Shown: positions 1-7,603 of the stretch, one piece after another
How positions within the stretch are numbered: position 1 is the first letter of the stretch
How the letters are laid out: each line of letters begins with the position of its first letter
NCBI RefSeq assembly: GCF_002843175.1
Contig: NZ_PJEO01000037.1
Coordinates: forward strand, 1 to 33,323
From: Confluentibacter flavum
GTDB lineage: Bacteria; Bacteroidota; Bacteroidia; Flavobacteriales; Flavobacteriaceae
DNA length: 33,323 nt
Direction of reading: 5' to 3'
Made by a program: the position numbers and the translations under genes
Notes under the pieces: model-generated
What the model was told of the DNA's origin: nothing
Databases searched by the model: none
The model's input: only the letters and a program-made list of their open reading frames with translations

Positions 1-77
1 CGGTTTTCTTGGTGGTTTTCCATAAGGATACTTTTTGTGTATCGCTATTTCAGGACAAGACAACATATAAATTATAA
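1..77 (+). other. Window edge, possible 3' end of an unidentified gene
   Basis: One forward frame is open from position 3 to a TAA at 75-77, and a strong terminator follows at once. That is what the last codons of an upstream gene would look like. A second forward frame ends at 22-24 and is an equally possible gene end. The visible residues are too few to assign a family. Confidence 0.25.
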
Positions 78-78
78 G

Positions 79-107
79 AACCTCGCAAGATTTTGTGAGG
101 TTTTTTT
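79..107 (+). terminator. Intrinsic terminator
   Basis: A 10-bp stem, AACCTCGCAA (79-88) with TTGTGAGGTT (93-102, one G-U pair), closes a 4-nt loop and runs into seven T residues (101-107). It would end transcription of whatever gene lies left of the window and insulates the fabG promoter at 273-301. Confidence 0.8.
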
Positions 108-111
108 ATTT

Positions 112-272
112 GAAGTGGTTTAAACTTTTTTGATTGAAGCGAAAAATAGGGATTTTTGTTCCAGATTTTATCTTTTTCGCACTACATAGCAGAGCTATGG
201 AGCAAAAAAACAGGTGAAATATGGGATAAAAAGACCATTTTGTAGCCAATTAAAAAAAGTTTAAACCACTTC
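112..272. repeat. 161-bp palindromic MITE-like element
   Basis: Terminal inverted repeats of about 25 bp begin GAAGTGGTTTAAAC at 112 and end GTTTAAACCACTTC at 272, with a single mismatch and a one-base length difference inside the arms. The interior holds two smaller stems: GCGAAAAA (139-146) with TTTTTCGC (173-180), and the perfect hairpin CATAGC-AGA-GCTATG (185-199). There is no reading frame of note. The architecture fits a non-autonomous palindromic mobile element. No convincing target duplication is visible beyond TTT on each side. It separates the upstream terminator from the fabG promoter. Confidence 0.7.
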
Positions 273-301
273 TTTGATACAGTTTGTAATTACTATATTT
301 G
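273..301 (+). promoter_or_regulatory. Bacteroidota-type promoter of fabG
   Basis: TTTG (273-276), 17 nt, then TATATTTG (294-301) match the Bacteroidota primary sigma consensus TTTG / TAnnTTTG. The start codon of fabG is 26 nt downstream. The -33 box begins directly after the right arm of the palindromic element, so that element now forms the upstream flank of the promoter. Confidence 0.65.
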
Positions 302-327
302 AAAATCAACTTTTTTATATAAACTAA

Positions 328-1074
328 ATGAAATTATTAGAAGGAAAAACAGCCATTATAACTGGTGCAAGTAGGGGTATAGGAAGAGGAATCGCTCAAG
401 TATTTGCAGAACAGGGAGCTAATGTAGCTTTTACATATAGTTCTTCTGTAGAAGCTGCTAACGAATTAGAAAAAGAATTAATTGCCCTAGGCGTTAAAGC
501 CAAAGGTTATAAAAGTAATGCAGCTAGTTTTGACGACGCTCAAAAATTAGCAGATGATGTGGTTGCCGAATTTGGCAGTATTGATATTTTGGTCAATAAT
601 GCCGGTATTACTAAAGATAATTTGTTAATGAGAATTAGTGAGGAAGATTTTGACACCGTTATTGAAGTTAATCTAAAATCGGTTTTTAATATGACCAAAG
701 CCGTACAAAGAACGATGTTAAAGCAACGTAAAGGATCTATCATTAATATGAGTTCTGTAGTTGGCGTTAAAGGAAATGCAGGACAAACCAATTATGCAGC
801 ATCTAAAGCTGGAATCATTGGCTTTTCCAAATCTGTAGCTTTAGAGCTGGGTTCTAGAAATATAAGAAGCAACGTGATTGCGCCTGGTTTTATTGAAACT
901 GAAATGACAGCCAAACTGGACGAGAATGTGGTTAAAGGATGGAGAGATGGTATTCCATTAAAACGTGGTGGAACTCCTCAAGATGTCGCCAATGCCTGCG
1001 TATTTTTAGCTAGCGATATGAGCGCCTATATTACTGGGCAAACATTGAATGTAGATGGTGGTATGCTAACCTAA
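328..1074 (+). CDS. fabG: 3-oxoacyl-[acyl-carrier-protein] reductase FabG
   Basis: Cytosolic short-chain dehydrogenase that reduces 3-oxoacyl-ACP to 3-hydroxyacyl-ACP with NADPH in fatty-acid elongation. The 248-residue length is normal for FabG. Visible motifs are the Rossmann glycine motif TGASRGIG (12-19), NNAG (90-93), the catalytic Ser143 in NMSSVVG, and Tyr156-x3-Lys160 in NYAASK, with Asn115 completing the tetrad. The C-terminus ITGQTLNVDGG is the usual FabG ending. The ATG at 328 gives the expected N-terminus; no Shine-Dalgarno is seen, as is usual in this phylum. A promoter matching the Bacteroidota consensus lies just upstream. The gene stands apart from other fatty-acid genes, so a role as a general SDR is possible but less likely given the close FabG-type motifs. 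Confidence 0.93.
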   Translation: MKLLEGKTAIITGASRGIGRGIAQVFAEQGANVAFTYSSSVEAANELEKELIALGVKAKGYKSNAASFDDAQKLADDVVAEFGSIDILVNNAGITKDNLLMRISEEDFDTVIEVNLKSVFNMTKAVQRTMLKQRKGSIINMSSVVGVKGNAGQTNYAASKAGIIGFSKSVALELGSRNIRSNVIAPGFIETEMTAKLDENVVKGWRDGIPLKRGGTPQDVANACVFLASDMSAYITGQTLNVDGGMLT

Positions 1075-1135
1075 ATAGTCATTCCTTTGAAGGCAGTAAT
1101 CTTTTAAAACAAACTTAATAGAAAGTAAATTTTTA

Positions 1136-3169
1136 ATGAGTTCCATAACTCTAATTTTTGTCATACTTGCAGGAATTACAGCGCTATTATTAGCGCTTTT
1201 TCAATATTGGAACAAATCAAAACGACATTCCAAATTATATTGGATATTCATTTTTTTAAGATTTCTCACGCTTTTTGCAATCCTATTGCTTATCATCAAC
1301 CCTAAATTTGAGCATCTAGAAGTATATACTGAAAAGCCTAATCTAGTTATAGCTATAGATAATTCTAGTTCAGTAAAACATTTAAATCAGGATGGAAATG
1401 CGCTAAAAATCATGGATGCCTTAACCAATAATACTGATTTAAATGAAAAGTTTAATATGGAATGGTATGCGTTTGGTGATAATTTAAGTCCAAAAGATTC
1501 TTTAGTTTTTAATCAGCAACAAACCAATATTAGTAATGCCATCAACCAATTATCCCAAATCTATAAAGAATCCATTTCCCCAACAATTTTAATAACGGAT
1601 GGGAATCAAACCTATGGTAGTGATTACGAATTCAGTTCGAATTCATATAAACAATCCATTTATCCTATCATTTTAGGAGATACCATTAGTTACACCGATT
1701 TAAAGATCCAGCAACTTAACGTCAATAAATATGCTTTTCTAAAAAATAGTTTTCCTATTGAAGTATTTTTAATTTATAATGGCAACAACAATGTCAATTC
1801 CCAATTCATTGTCACTAGTGGTAACAATACGGTTTATTCCCAACCCATTACTTTTTCAAAAAACAATAATTCCAAGATTATCAATTTCACATTGCCTGCA
1901 AACAGCGTAGGAGTAAGCACGTATAAAGCAACACTTGTGCCATTGGATAATGAAAAGAATGTTATAAATAATACCAAAAATTTTGCGGTTGAAGTTATTG
2001 ATCAAAAAACAAAAGTAGCTGTAATAAGTGACTTTTTGCATCCAGATTTAGGTGTGCTTAAAAAGAGTATAGAAAGTAATGAACAACGGGAAGTTACATT
2101 CGTTAAACCAAACGACATTATTAATCATATAAATGATTTTCAACTATTTATATTATATCAACCAAACAATACCTTTAAACAAGTATTTGAAGCTTTAGAT
2201 AAAGAAAACAAAAATAAAATGATAGTTGTTGGAACAAAAACCGATCTGGGTTTTTTAAATACTATTGATAATAATTATAACCAACAAATAACGAATCAGC
2301 CCGAAGATTATCAAGCTGAACTAAACTTAAATTTTGCACCTTTTATTATAGATGAGATTGACTTTGAATCATTTCCACCGTTAAAATCAAATTACGGAGA
2401 CATCACGTTTTCAATACCTTTTGAAACGATTCTTTTTAAAAAAATCAATAATATTTCCACGAAAGAACCATTATTGGCCACTTTTGAAACCAATGGAAAA
2501 AGAGAAGGTGTTTTGTTTGGTGAAAACATTTGGCAATGGCGTGCGCAGAGTTATATAAATGCAAAATCGTTTAATGACTTTGATAATTTTATGGGGAAGC
2601 TGGTTCAATATTTAGCGTCGAATAAAAAGAGAAACCGACTTAATGTAGATTATGAATCCTTTTATAATGGCACAGGGAATATTATTGTGAAAGCACAATT
2701 CTTTGACAAAAACTTTGAATTTGATACTCGTGAAACGCTTACTATGTCAGTAAAGAACAAGATTTCCAACGAAGAAAAAAGTTTTCCTTTCATTCTTAAA
2801 AATAATAATTACCAAGTCGATTTAAGTAATTTATCACCTTCAGAATATAGTTTTAGGGTCTATGCTAAAAATGAAAACATATCACAATCAGGAAGTTTTC
2901 AAATTTTGGAGTATGATGTAGAACAGCAATTCTTAAATGCAGATGTAACAAAACTGCAACGTTTGGCCACCAATAGCGGCGGATTAAGTTATTTTGTTAA
3001 TGATACCAATACCTTGGTAAATGATTTATTAAATGATAATCGTTTTGTATCTATTCAGAAAAGCAATAAAAATACCATACCTTTGATAGATTGGAAATAT
3101 CTACTCATTTTAATAGCCTTAACTTTAACTACAGAATGGTTTTTAAGGAAATATAACGGATTAATTTAA
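1136..3169 (+). CDS. VWA-like membrane protein with extracytoplasmic domains
   Basis: A 677-residue protein with two N-terminal membrane segments (about 4-22 and 36-54), a large soluble part and a C-terminal membrane segment in the last 25 residues. Directly after the second helix comes a von Willebrand A fold start with a metal-site motif of DxSxS type (D75-N-S77-S-S79), followed by an ITDG motif typical of the third strand. The middle and C-terminal parts look beta-rich (possible CARDB or Ig-like) with no recognisable catalytic motif. The topology resembles BatA/BatB-like aerotolerance proteins, and such VWA proteins often pair with AAA+ ATPases, but none is present here. It ends 12 nt before the SPFH gene, so the two are probably co-transcribed. 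Exact function unknown. Confidence 0.75.
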   Translation: MSSITLIFVILAGITALLLALFQYWNKSKRHSKLYWIFIFLRFLTLFAILLLIINPKFEHLEVYTEKPNLVIAIDNSSSVKHLNQDGNALKIMDALTNNTDLNEKFNMEWYAFGDNLSPKDSLVFNQQQTNISNAINQLSQIYKESISPTILITDGNQTYGSDYEFSSNSYKQSIYPIILGDTISYTDLKIQQLNVNKYAFLKNSFPIEVFLIYNGNNNVNSQFIVTSGNNTVYSQPITFSKNNNSKIINFTLPANSVGVSTYKATLVPLDNEKNVINNTKNFAVEVIDQKTKVAVISDFLHPDLGVLKKSIESNEQREVTFVKPNDIINHINDFQLFILYQPNNTFKQVFEALDKENKNKMIVVGTKTDLGFLNTIDNNYNQQITNQPEDYQAELNLNFAPFIIDEIDFESFPPLKSNYGDITFSIPFETILFKKINNISTKEPLLATFETNGKREGVLFGENIWQWRAQSYINAKSFNDFDNFMGKLVQYLASNKKRNRLNVDYESFYNGTGNIIVKAQFFDKNFEFDTRETLTMSVKNKISNEEKSFPFILKNNNYQVDLSNLSPSEYSFRVYAKNENISQSGSFQILEYDVEQQFLNADVTKLQRLATNSGGLSYFVNDTNTLVNDLLNDNRFVSIQKSNKNTIPLIDWKYLLILIALTLTTEWFLRKYNGLI

Positions 3170-3181
3170 ACTAAAAATATA

Positions 3182-3997
3182 ATGGAAAAATTACCAAAAA
3201 TTACTATACCAGTTATAATTGCTGCAATTATACTTATCATCGTATTAGCAAAATCTGCTGTAACCATAGGATCAGGAGAAGCTGGTGTACTTTATAAAAC
3301 ATTTGATAATGGTGTAGTCACAAACCAACCACCATTGGGTGAAGGCTTTCATATAGTAGCACCTTGGAATAAGGTAATTATTTATGAAGTACGTCAACAA
3401 GAACTATTTGAAAAAATGAAAGTCCTATCTTCAAATGGGTTAGAAATTCAAATAGATGGGTCTGCATGGTATGAGCCTGTTTATAACGACTTAGGAAATC
3501 TGCATCAATCATTAGGAGAAAATTATTTACAACGTGTTATTCAGCCCGCCATTAGAAGTGCTGCTCGTAGTGTTGTTGGACGTTATACACCTGAACAATT
3601 GTATTCTAGTAAACGTGATGCCATTCAAGATGAAATATTTGAAGAAACTAAAAAAATACTAAAAAATCAATATATACAACTCAATGAATTTTTAGTGCGT
3701 GATGTGACATTGCCTGGAACAATTAAAGAGGCTATTGAACGCAAACTAAGACAAGAACAAGAATCTTTAGAATATGAATTTAGATTGGTAACTGCAGCTA
3801 AAGAAGCTGAAAAAGTAATTATTGAAGCTGAAGGAAAAGCAGAATCCAATAGAATATTAAGCGCTTCGTTAACTGATAAAATTTTACAAGATAAAGGTAT
3901 TGATGCCACTATGAAATTAGCTGAATCACCTAATAGTAAAGTCATTGTAATAGGTTCGGGCGATAGTGGGTTACCTATAATTTTAGGAAATCAATAG
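3182..3997 (+). CDS. SPFH/prohibitin-family membrane protein
   Basis: A 271-residue protein with one N-terminal membrane anchor (about residues 8-25) followed by an SPFH/band-7 domain (about 27-200). A long charged helix rich in Ala and Glu (AAKEAEKVIIEAEGKAESNR) follows, as in prohibitins and HflC/HflK. Family members form large ring assemblies in the membrane that organise proteases or lipid microdomains. The partner is unknown; no FtsH gene lies nearby. The gene follows the VWA protein by 12 nt with no terminator, suggesting that both act at the inner membrane. Start chosen at 3182 because the membrane helix begins a few residues later. Confidence 0.85.
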   Translation: MEKLPKITIPVIIAAIILIIVLAKSAVTIGSGEAGVLYKTFDNGVVTNQPPLGEGFHIVAPWNKVIIYEVRQQELFEKMKVLSSNGLEIQIDGSAWYEPVYNDLGNLHQSLGENYLQRVIQPAIRSAARSVVGRYTPEQLYSSKRDAIQDEIFEETKKILKNQYIQLNEFLVRDVTLPGTIKEAIERKLRQEQESLEYEFRLVTAAKEAEKVIIEAEGKAESNRILSASLTDKILQDKGIDATMKLAESPNSKVIVIGSGDSGLPIILGNQ

Positions 3998-4043
3998 TTT
4001 TTTAAACTTAAATAATATCCATAATGAAGTTTTGTTGAAATTA

Positions 4044-4076
4044 TTTGGAATTTTAAACTTAATTTATAGATATTTG
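4044..4076 (+). promoter_or_regulatory. Putative promoter of the his leader and operon
   Basis: TTTG at 4044-4047, a 21-nt spacer, then GATATTTG at 4069-4076, one mismatch from the TAnnTTTG -7 box. Transcription would begin near 4080-4085, shortly before the leader-peptide ATG at 4094. Confidence 0.45.
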
Positions 4077-4093
4077 CACATAATAAATAAAAC

Positions 4094-4150
4094 ATGACAT
4101 TTATTCAAGCACATCACCATCATTTTCAAATTTGCACTCAAGCGAACTGA
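4094..4150 (+). CDS. hisL: Histidine operon leader peptide (attenuator peptide)
   Basis: An 18-codon reading frame, MTFIQAHHHHFQICTQAN, carries four consecutive histidine codons (CAT CAC CAT CAT, 4112-4123) and lies directly upstream of a rho-independent terminator and hisG. Runs of the codons of the regulated amino acid in a short leader are the hallmark of ribosome-mediated attenuation, known best from enterobacterial his operons. The stop codon at 4148-4150 lies just downstream of the sequence (4137-4144) that can pair with the terminator's left arm. A ribosome finishing the peptide would mask that sequence, while one stalled at the His codons would leave it free. The peptide itself probably has no function after translation. 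Confidence 0.85.
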   Translation: MTFIQAHHHHFQICTQAN

Positions 4151-4194
4151 AGATGTATTGAATAAATTCAACATATTTTTTAAACCCGTTTGAG
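4137..4194 (+). promoter_or_regulatory. Candidate his antiterminator
   Basis: CTCAAGCG (4137-4144) can form an 8-bp helix with one G-U pair with CGTTTGAG (4187-4194). The second segment is most of the left arm of the attenuator terminator (4182-4193), so the two structures exclude each other. The first segment overlaps the last codons of the leader peptide. A short AT-rich hairpin, TTGAAT-AA-ATTCAA (4158-4171), lies inside the loop. This is inferred from base pairing by eye; no energies were computed. Confidence 0.6.
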
Positions 4195-4213
4195 ACAATC
4201 AAGCGGGTTTTTT
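4182..4213 (+). terminator. Attenuator terminator upstream of hisG
   Basis: A 12-bp stem, AAACCCGTTTGA (4182-4193) with TCAAGCGGGTTT (4199-4210, one G-T pair), with a 5-nt loop, is followed by a T-rich tail. It lies between the His-rich leader peptide and hisG with no other gene to terminate, so it is best read as the attenuator itself. Confidence 0.85.
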
Positions 4214-4259
4214 AATTTTAATGCCAACTAGATTGTTTCAAACTCATAAAAACAAGACA

Positions 4260-5117
4260 ATGAGTAAATTAAGAATTGCAGTTCAAAAAGCGGGTCGTTT
4301 ACACGACGAATCCATGGATATTTTAAAAGACATCGGTGTGTATATCGACAATGGAAAAGATCAATTAAAAGCATCTGCCAAAGGGTTTCCTGTAGAAGTA
4401 TTTTATTTAAGAAATGGCGATATTCCTCAGTATCTAAAAGACGGCGTGGTTGATGCAGCCATCATTGGAGAAAATATTTTAATAGAAAAAGGCGAGGGCA
4501 TTACCATTGCCGAAAAATTAGGGTTTTCTTCTTGCAAAGTGTGTATTGCGGTCCCAAAGGCCATGAAATATAATAGTATTAAGGATTTGGAAGGAAAACG
4601 TATAGCAACTTCTTACCCCAACACGGTACAAAATTATTTAGATAAAAATGGTATAAATGCACATCTGCACATTATTAATGGTTCGGTTGAAATTGCTCCT
4701 AATATCGGACTTGCCGATGCTATTTGCGATATTGTTTCCAGCGGAAGTACCTTGTTCAAAAACAATTTAAAGGAAGTTGAAACCATTTTAAAATCGGAAG
4801 CCGTTTTAGCTGTTTCACCTATTTTAAGTGAAGAAAAACAGGCCATTTTGGATACCATTCAGTTTAGAATTCAATCCGTTTTAAAAGGAAGACAATCTAA
4901 ATATATATTGTTGAATGCGCCTAACGATAAAATACAAGACATTATTAATGTCTTACCGGGCATGAAAAGTCCAACAGTATTGCCTTTAGCGGAAGCGGGG
5001 TGGAGTTCTGTACATTCCGTCATAAGCAAAAATGAGTTTTGGAACGTGATAGAAGAGTTAAAAAAGAATGGTGCCCAAGGTATTTTGGTGTGTCCGATTG
5101 AAAAAATGGTTCTTTAA
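4260..5117 (+). CDS. hisG: ATP phosphoribosyltransferase HisG
   Basis: Catalyses the first committed step of histidine synthesis, joining ATP and PRPP to phosphoribosyl-ATP, and is normally feedback-inhibited by histidine. The 285 residues fit the long, self-regulated HisG with a C-terminal ACT-like regulatory domain (about 210-285), and no HisZ is needed. The PRPP-binding signature is visible as GSVEIAPNIGLADAI (141-155) followed by DIVSSGSTL (157-165). I start at 4260, giving MSKLRIAVQKAGRL, rather than an in-frame ATG at 4221, because the 13 extra residues do not look like HisG and the earlier ATG sits within the tail of the attenuator. First gene of the his operon; hisD starts 10 nt after its stop. 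Confidence 0.96.
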   Translation: MSKLRIAVQKAGRLHDESMDILKDIGVYIDNGKDQLKASAKGFPVEVFYLRNGDIPQYLKDGVVDAAIIGENILIEKGEGITIAEKLGFSSCKVCIAVPKAMKYNSIKDLEGKRIATSYPNTVQNYLDKNGINAHLHIINGSVEIAPNIGLADAICDIVSSGSTLFKNNLKEVETILKSEAVLAVSPILSEEKQAILDTIQFRIQSVLKGRQSKYILLNAPNDKIQDIINVLPGMKSPTVLPLAEAGWSSVHSVISKNEFWNVIEELKKNGAQGILVCPIEKMVL

Positions 5118-5127
5118 TTAAATAAAA

Positions 5128-6411
5128 ATGCAAATTATAGATAATCCAAGTCGCGATACTTGGACCGACATATTAAAACGACCGACCCAAACGGTAGATG
5201 ACATTGAAGCTACGGTCAACGTTGTGTTTAATGACATACGCAATGATGGGGATTTGGCCGTTAAAAAATATACCGAACGCTTTGATGGCGTGACATTGGA
5301 TTCCAATATGGTAACCCTTGAAGAACTTCAAGAAGCTTCAACTTTGGTTTCAGATGCGTTGAAGGATGCAATTGACTTAGCAAAGTTGAATATAGTAGCA
5401 TTTCATGCAGCCCAAAAAACAACTAGAATTACCTTAGAAACCACTGAAGGTGTTAGCTGTTGGCAAGAAAAACGCCCCATTGAAAGAGTCGGTCTATACA
5501 TTCCAGGAGGTACTGCACCGTTGTTTTCCACGGTGTTGATGTTAGCGGTTCCTGCCCAAATTGCTGGTTGCAAAGAGATTGTATTATGTTCGCCACCGAA
5601 TAAACAAGGTAACGTTGCCCCGGAAATTTTATACGCGGCACAACTTTGTGGCGTTACTAAAATTATTAAAGTCGGTGGAATTCAAGCGATTGCTGGTTTA
5701 ACGTTTGGCACGGAATCCATTCCTAAAGTGTATAAAATTTTCGGGCCGGGAAATCAATTTGTGACGGTTGCAAAACAACTGGCTACAAAGTATGGTGTTG
5801 CTATTGATATGCCTGCTGGGCCTAGTGAGTTATTGGTTATTGCTGATGAAACCGCAAACGCATCTTATGTGGCATCCGATTTGTTAAGTCAGGCAGAACA
5901 CGGTACCGATAGCCAAGTTATATTGGTTTCGACTTCTAAAGATGTCATTAAAAATATTTCCAAAGAAATTGAAAAACAATTGGAAGTCCTTCCGCGTAAA
6001 GCGATTGCCAAAAAATCTATAGCGAATTCAAAACTGATTTATGTTGAAAGTGATGATATGGCTTTGGAACTGATAAACGAATACGGACCAGAACATTTTA
6101 TTATTTGCACAAAGAATGAAAATTTTTATGTAGATGGTATCGCTAATGCAGGTTCTGTTTTTATTGGGAATTATACACCCGAAAGTGCTGGGGATTATGC
6201 CTCTGGAACCAATCATACCTTGCCTACTAATGGGTTTTCTAAGGCCTATTCTGGGGTGAATTTGGATAGCTTTTTAAAGAGTATGACGTTTCAGAAAATA
6301 TCAAAAGAAGGATTAAAAAATATAGGAAACGCTATCGAATTGATGGCTGAAGCCGAAGGTTTGCAAGCACACAAAAATGCGGTAGCGATACGATTGAAGG
6401 ATTTAAAATAA
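5128..6411 (+). CDS. hisD: Histidinol dehydrogenase HisD
   Basis: Catalyses the last two oxidations, L-histidinol to L-histidinal to L-histidine, with NAD+ and a zinc ion. At 427 residues it has the standard length. Zinc ligands and catalytic residues align with the Escherichia coli enzyme at a constant offset of four: Gln255 and His258 in LLSQAEHGTDS, the Glu322-His323 pair in NEYGPEHF, Asp356 in ESAGDYASGTNH, and His415 in LQAHKNAV. The gene follows hisG by 10 nt. Downstream, an 82-bp repeat element fills the gap to hisC. Confidence 0.97.
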   Translation: MQIIDNPSRDTWTDILKRPTQTVDDIEATVNVVFNDIRNDGDLAVKKYTERFDGVTLDSNMVTLEELQEASTLVSDALKDAIDLAKLNIVAFHAAQKTTRITLETTEGVSCWQEKRPIERVGLYIPGGTAPLFSTVLMLAVPAQIAGCKEIVLCSPPNKQGNVAPEILYAAQLCGVTKIIKVGGIQAIAGLTFGTESIPKVYKIFGPGNQFVTVAKQLATKYGVAIDMPAGPSELLVIADETANASYVASDLLSQAEHGTDSQVILVSTSKDVIKNISKEIEKQLEVLPRKAIAKKSIANSKLIYVESDDMALELINEYGPEHFIICTKNENFYVDGIANAGSVFIGNYTPESAGDYASGTNHTLPTNGFSKAYSGVNLDSFLKSMTFQKISKEGLKNIGNAIELMAEAEGLQAHKNAVAIRLKDLK

Positions 6412-6430
6412 TAATGTGTCATGCTTAAGA

Positions 6431-6512
6431 TGTCACCCTGAGCGCAGTCGAAGGGTTGTTTCAGCATCACAAATAAAAATTTATGAGACACTGAAAGGAA
6501 TTCAGTGTGACA
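6431..6512. repeat. 82-bp two-stem element, copy 1 (hisD-hisC spacer)
   Basis: The unit has perfect 6-bp inverted ends, TGTCAC (6431-6436) and GTGACA (6507-6512). Stem A pairs ACCCT (6435-6439) with AGGGT (6452-6456) around GAGCGCAGTCGA. The unit continues with TGTTTCAGCATC and then carries stem B, ACACTGAA (6488-6495) with TTCAGTGT (6501-6508). It ends 6 nt before the hisC ATG. The same layout and length recur at 29441-29523 and 29535-29616. Confidence 0.75.
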
Positions 6513-6518
6513 AAAAAA

Positions 6519-7562
6519 ATGAATATACAAGATTTAATACGGCCAACCATAAAAGCTCTAAAACCTTATTCATCCGCACGTGATGAATTTCAAGGTGTAC
6601 CTGCCGATATGGTATTTTTGGATGCCAATGAAAATCCGTTTGAAAATGGCGTAAACCGTTATCCGGATCCGCAACAAGGAACATTAAAAGCTCTATTATC
6701 TGAAATTAAAGGAATTACTTCCAAAAAAATCCTTTTAGGAAATGGCAGCGACGAAGTTTTAGATTTGATTTTCAGGGCATTTTGTGAGCCAAACCAAGAT
6801 AATGTCATTATACTTCCTCCAACATATGGCATGTATGAGGTGTTGGCGAATTTGAATGCGGTAGATATCATTAAAGTTGATTTAGATAATACGTTTCAAC
6901 CGAAAGTCAATGAGATATTAAATGCCGCCAATGCAAACAGTAAAATTTTATTTCTGTGTTCACCCAACAATCCAACAGCTAACAGTTTTGAAAGCTCTAA
7001 AATTGAAAAACTAATTACTGAATTTAAAGGATTGGTCGTTATCGATGAAGCTTACATTGATTTTTCAAATGAAGCCAGTTGGCTCAGCAGATTGAATGAA
7101 TTCCCGAATTTGGTCGTTACGCAAACCTTATCAAAAGCCTATGCAATGGCAGGTATTCGCTTGGGGATTTGTTATGCTTCCGCAGAAATCATTTCGGTTT
7201 TAAATACCATCAAACCACCTTATAATATAAATGAACTGACACAGAAAAAAGCCATTGAATTACTTAGTATTAAGGATTTAGCTTCCAATCAAATCAGTGA
7301 TATTTTAAAGGAGCGAACTAAATTAATGGCTGAGTTAAAAAACATTACGTTTATTTCCAAAATATATCCTTCGGATGCTAATTTCATTTTGGCAAAAGTA
7401 GATGATGCCAATAAACGTTATAATCAACTTATTGAAAAAGGTATTGTGATTAGAAATAGAACCACTCAAGTGGGCTGTGAAAATTGTTTACGCTTTACTG
7501 TAGGTACATATGATGAAAATGAGAAATTAATAAAAACCCTTTTATTAATTTCGAAATCCTGA
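6519..7562 (+). CDS. hisC: Histidinol-phosphate aminotransferase HisC
   Basis: PLP-dependent class I/II aminotransferase converting imidazole-acetol phosphate and glutamate to L-histidinol phosphate. The 347 residues are typical. PLP features include Asn-Glu-Asn-Pro near the start (LDANENP, 34-40), GNGSDE (74-79), SPNNPT (148-153), DEAYIDF (176-182) and the Schiff-base lysine Lys206 in TLSKAYAMAGIRLG. A GTG at 6507 would add four residues encoded by the end of the upstream repeat; the ATG at 6519 gives the normal N-terminus. At the other end, the TGA stop (7560-7562) lies inside a palindrome (7557-7575), so a repeat fragment determines where the protein ends. A GIY-YIG gene, foreign to the pathway, comes next. 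Confidence 0.96.
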   Translation: MNIQDLIRPTIKALKPYSSARDEFQGVPADMVFLDANENPFENGVNRYPDPQQGTLKALLSEIKGITSKKILLGNGSDEVLDLIFRAFCEPNQDNVIILPPTYGMYEVLANLNAVDIIKVDLDNTFQPKVNEILNAANANSKILFLCSPNNPTANSFESSKIEKLITEFKGLVVIDEAYIDFSNEASWLSRLNEFPNLVVTQTLSKAYAMAGIRLGICYASAEIISVLNTIKPPYNINELTQKKAIELLSIKDLASNQISDILKERTKLMAELKNITFISKIYPSDANFILAKVDDANKRYNQLIEKGIVIRNRTTQVGCENCLRFTVGTYDENEKLIKTLLLISKS

Positions 7563-7575
7563 ACTTGTTTCAGGA
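7557..7575. repeat. Palindrome (stem-B half unit), left flank of the GIY-YIG gene
   Basis: TCCTGAA-CTTGT-TTCAGGA. Its core CCTGAACTTGTTTCAGG is the exact reverse complement of stem B in the repeats at 29501-29517 and 29594-29610. It overlaps the hisC stop codon. Confidence 0.75.
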
Positions 7576-7603
7576 ACTTTTTATTGAATAAGAATTATTA
7601 TGA

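Noticed and set aside
112-272. Riboswitch or structured leader of fabG
   Set aside because: The unit ends before the likely promoter (273-301), so it would not be in the fabG transcript; long terminal inverted repeats fit a mobile palindrome better.
4221-4259. Upstream ATG of hisG adding 13 residues
   Set aside because: The extra residues are unlike HisG and the ATG lies in the T-rich tail region of the attenuator; 4260 gives the family N-terminus.
6507-6518. GTG start of hisC
   Set aside because: It lies in the end of a repeat element; the ATG at 6519 gives the usual HisC start.
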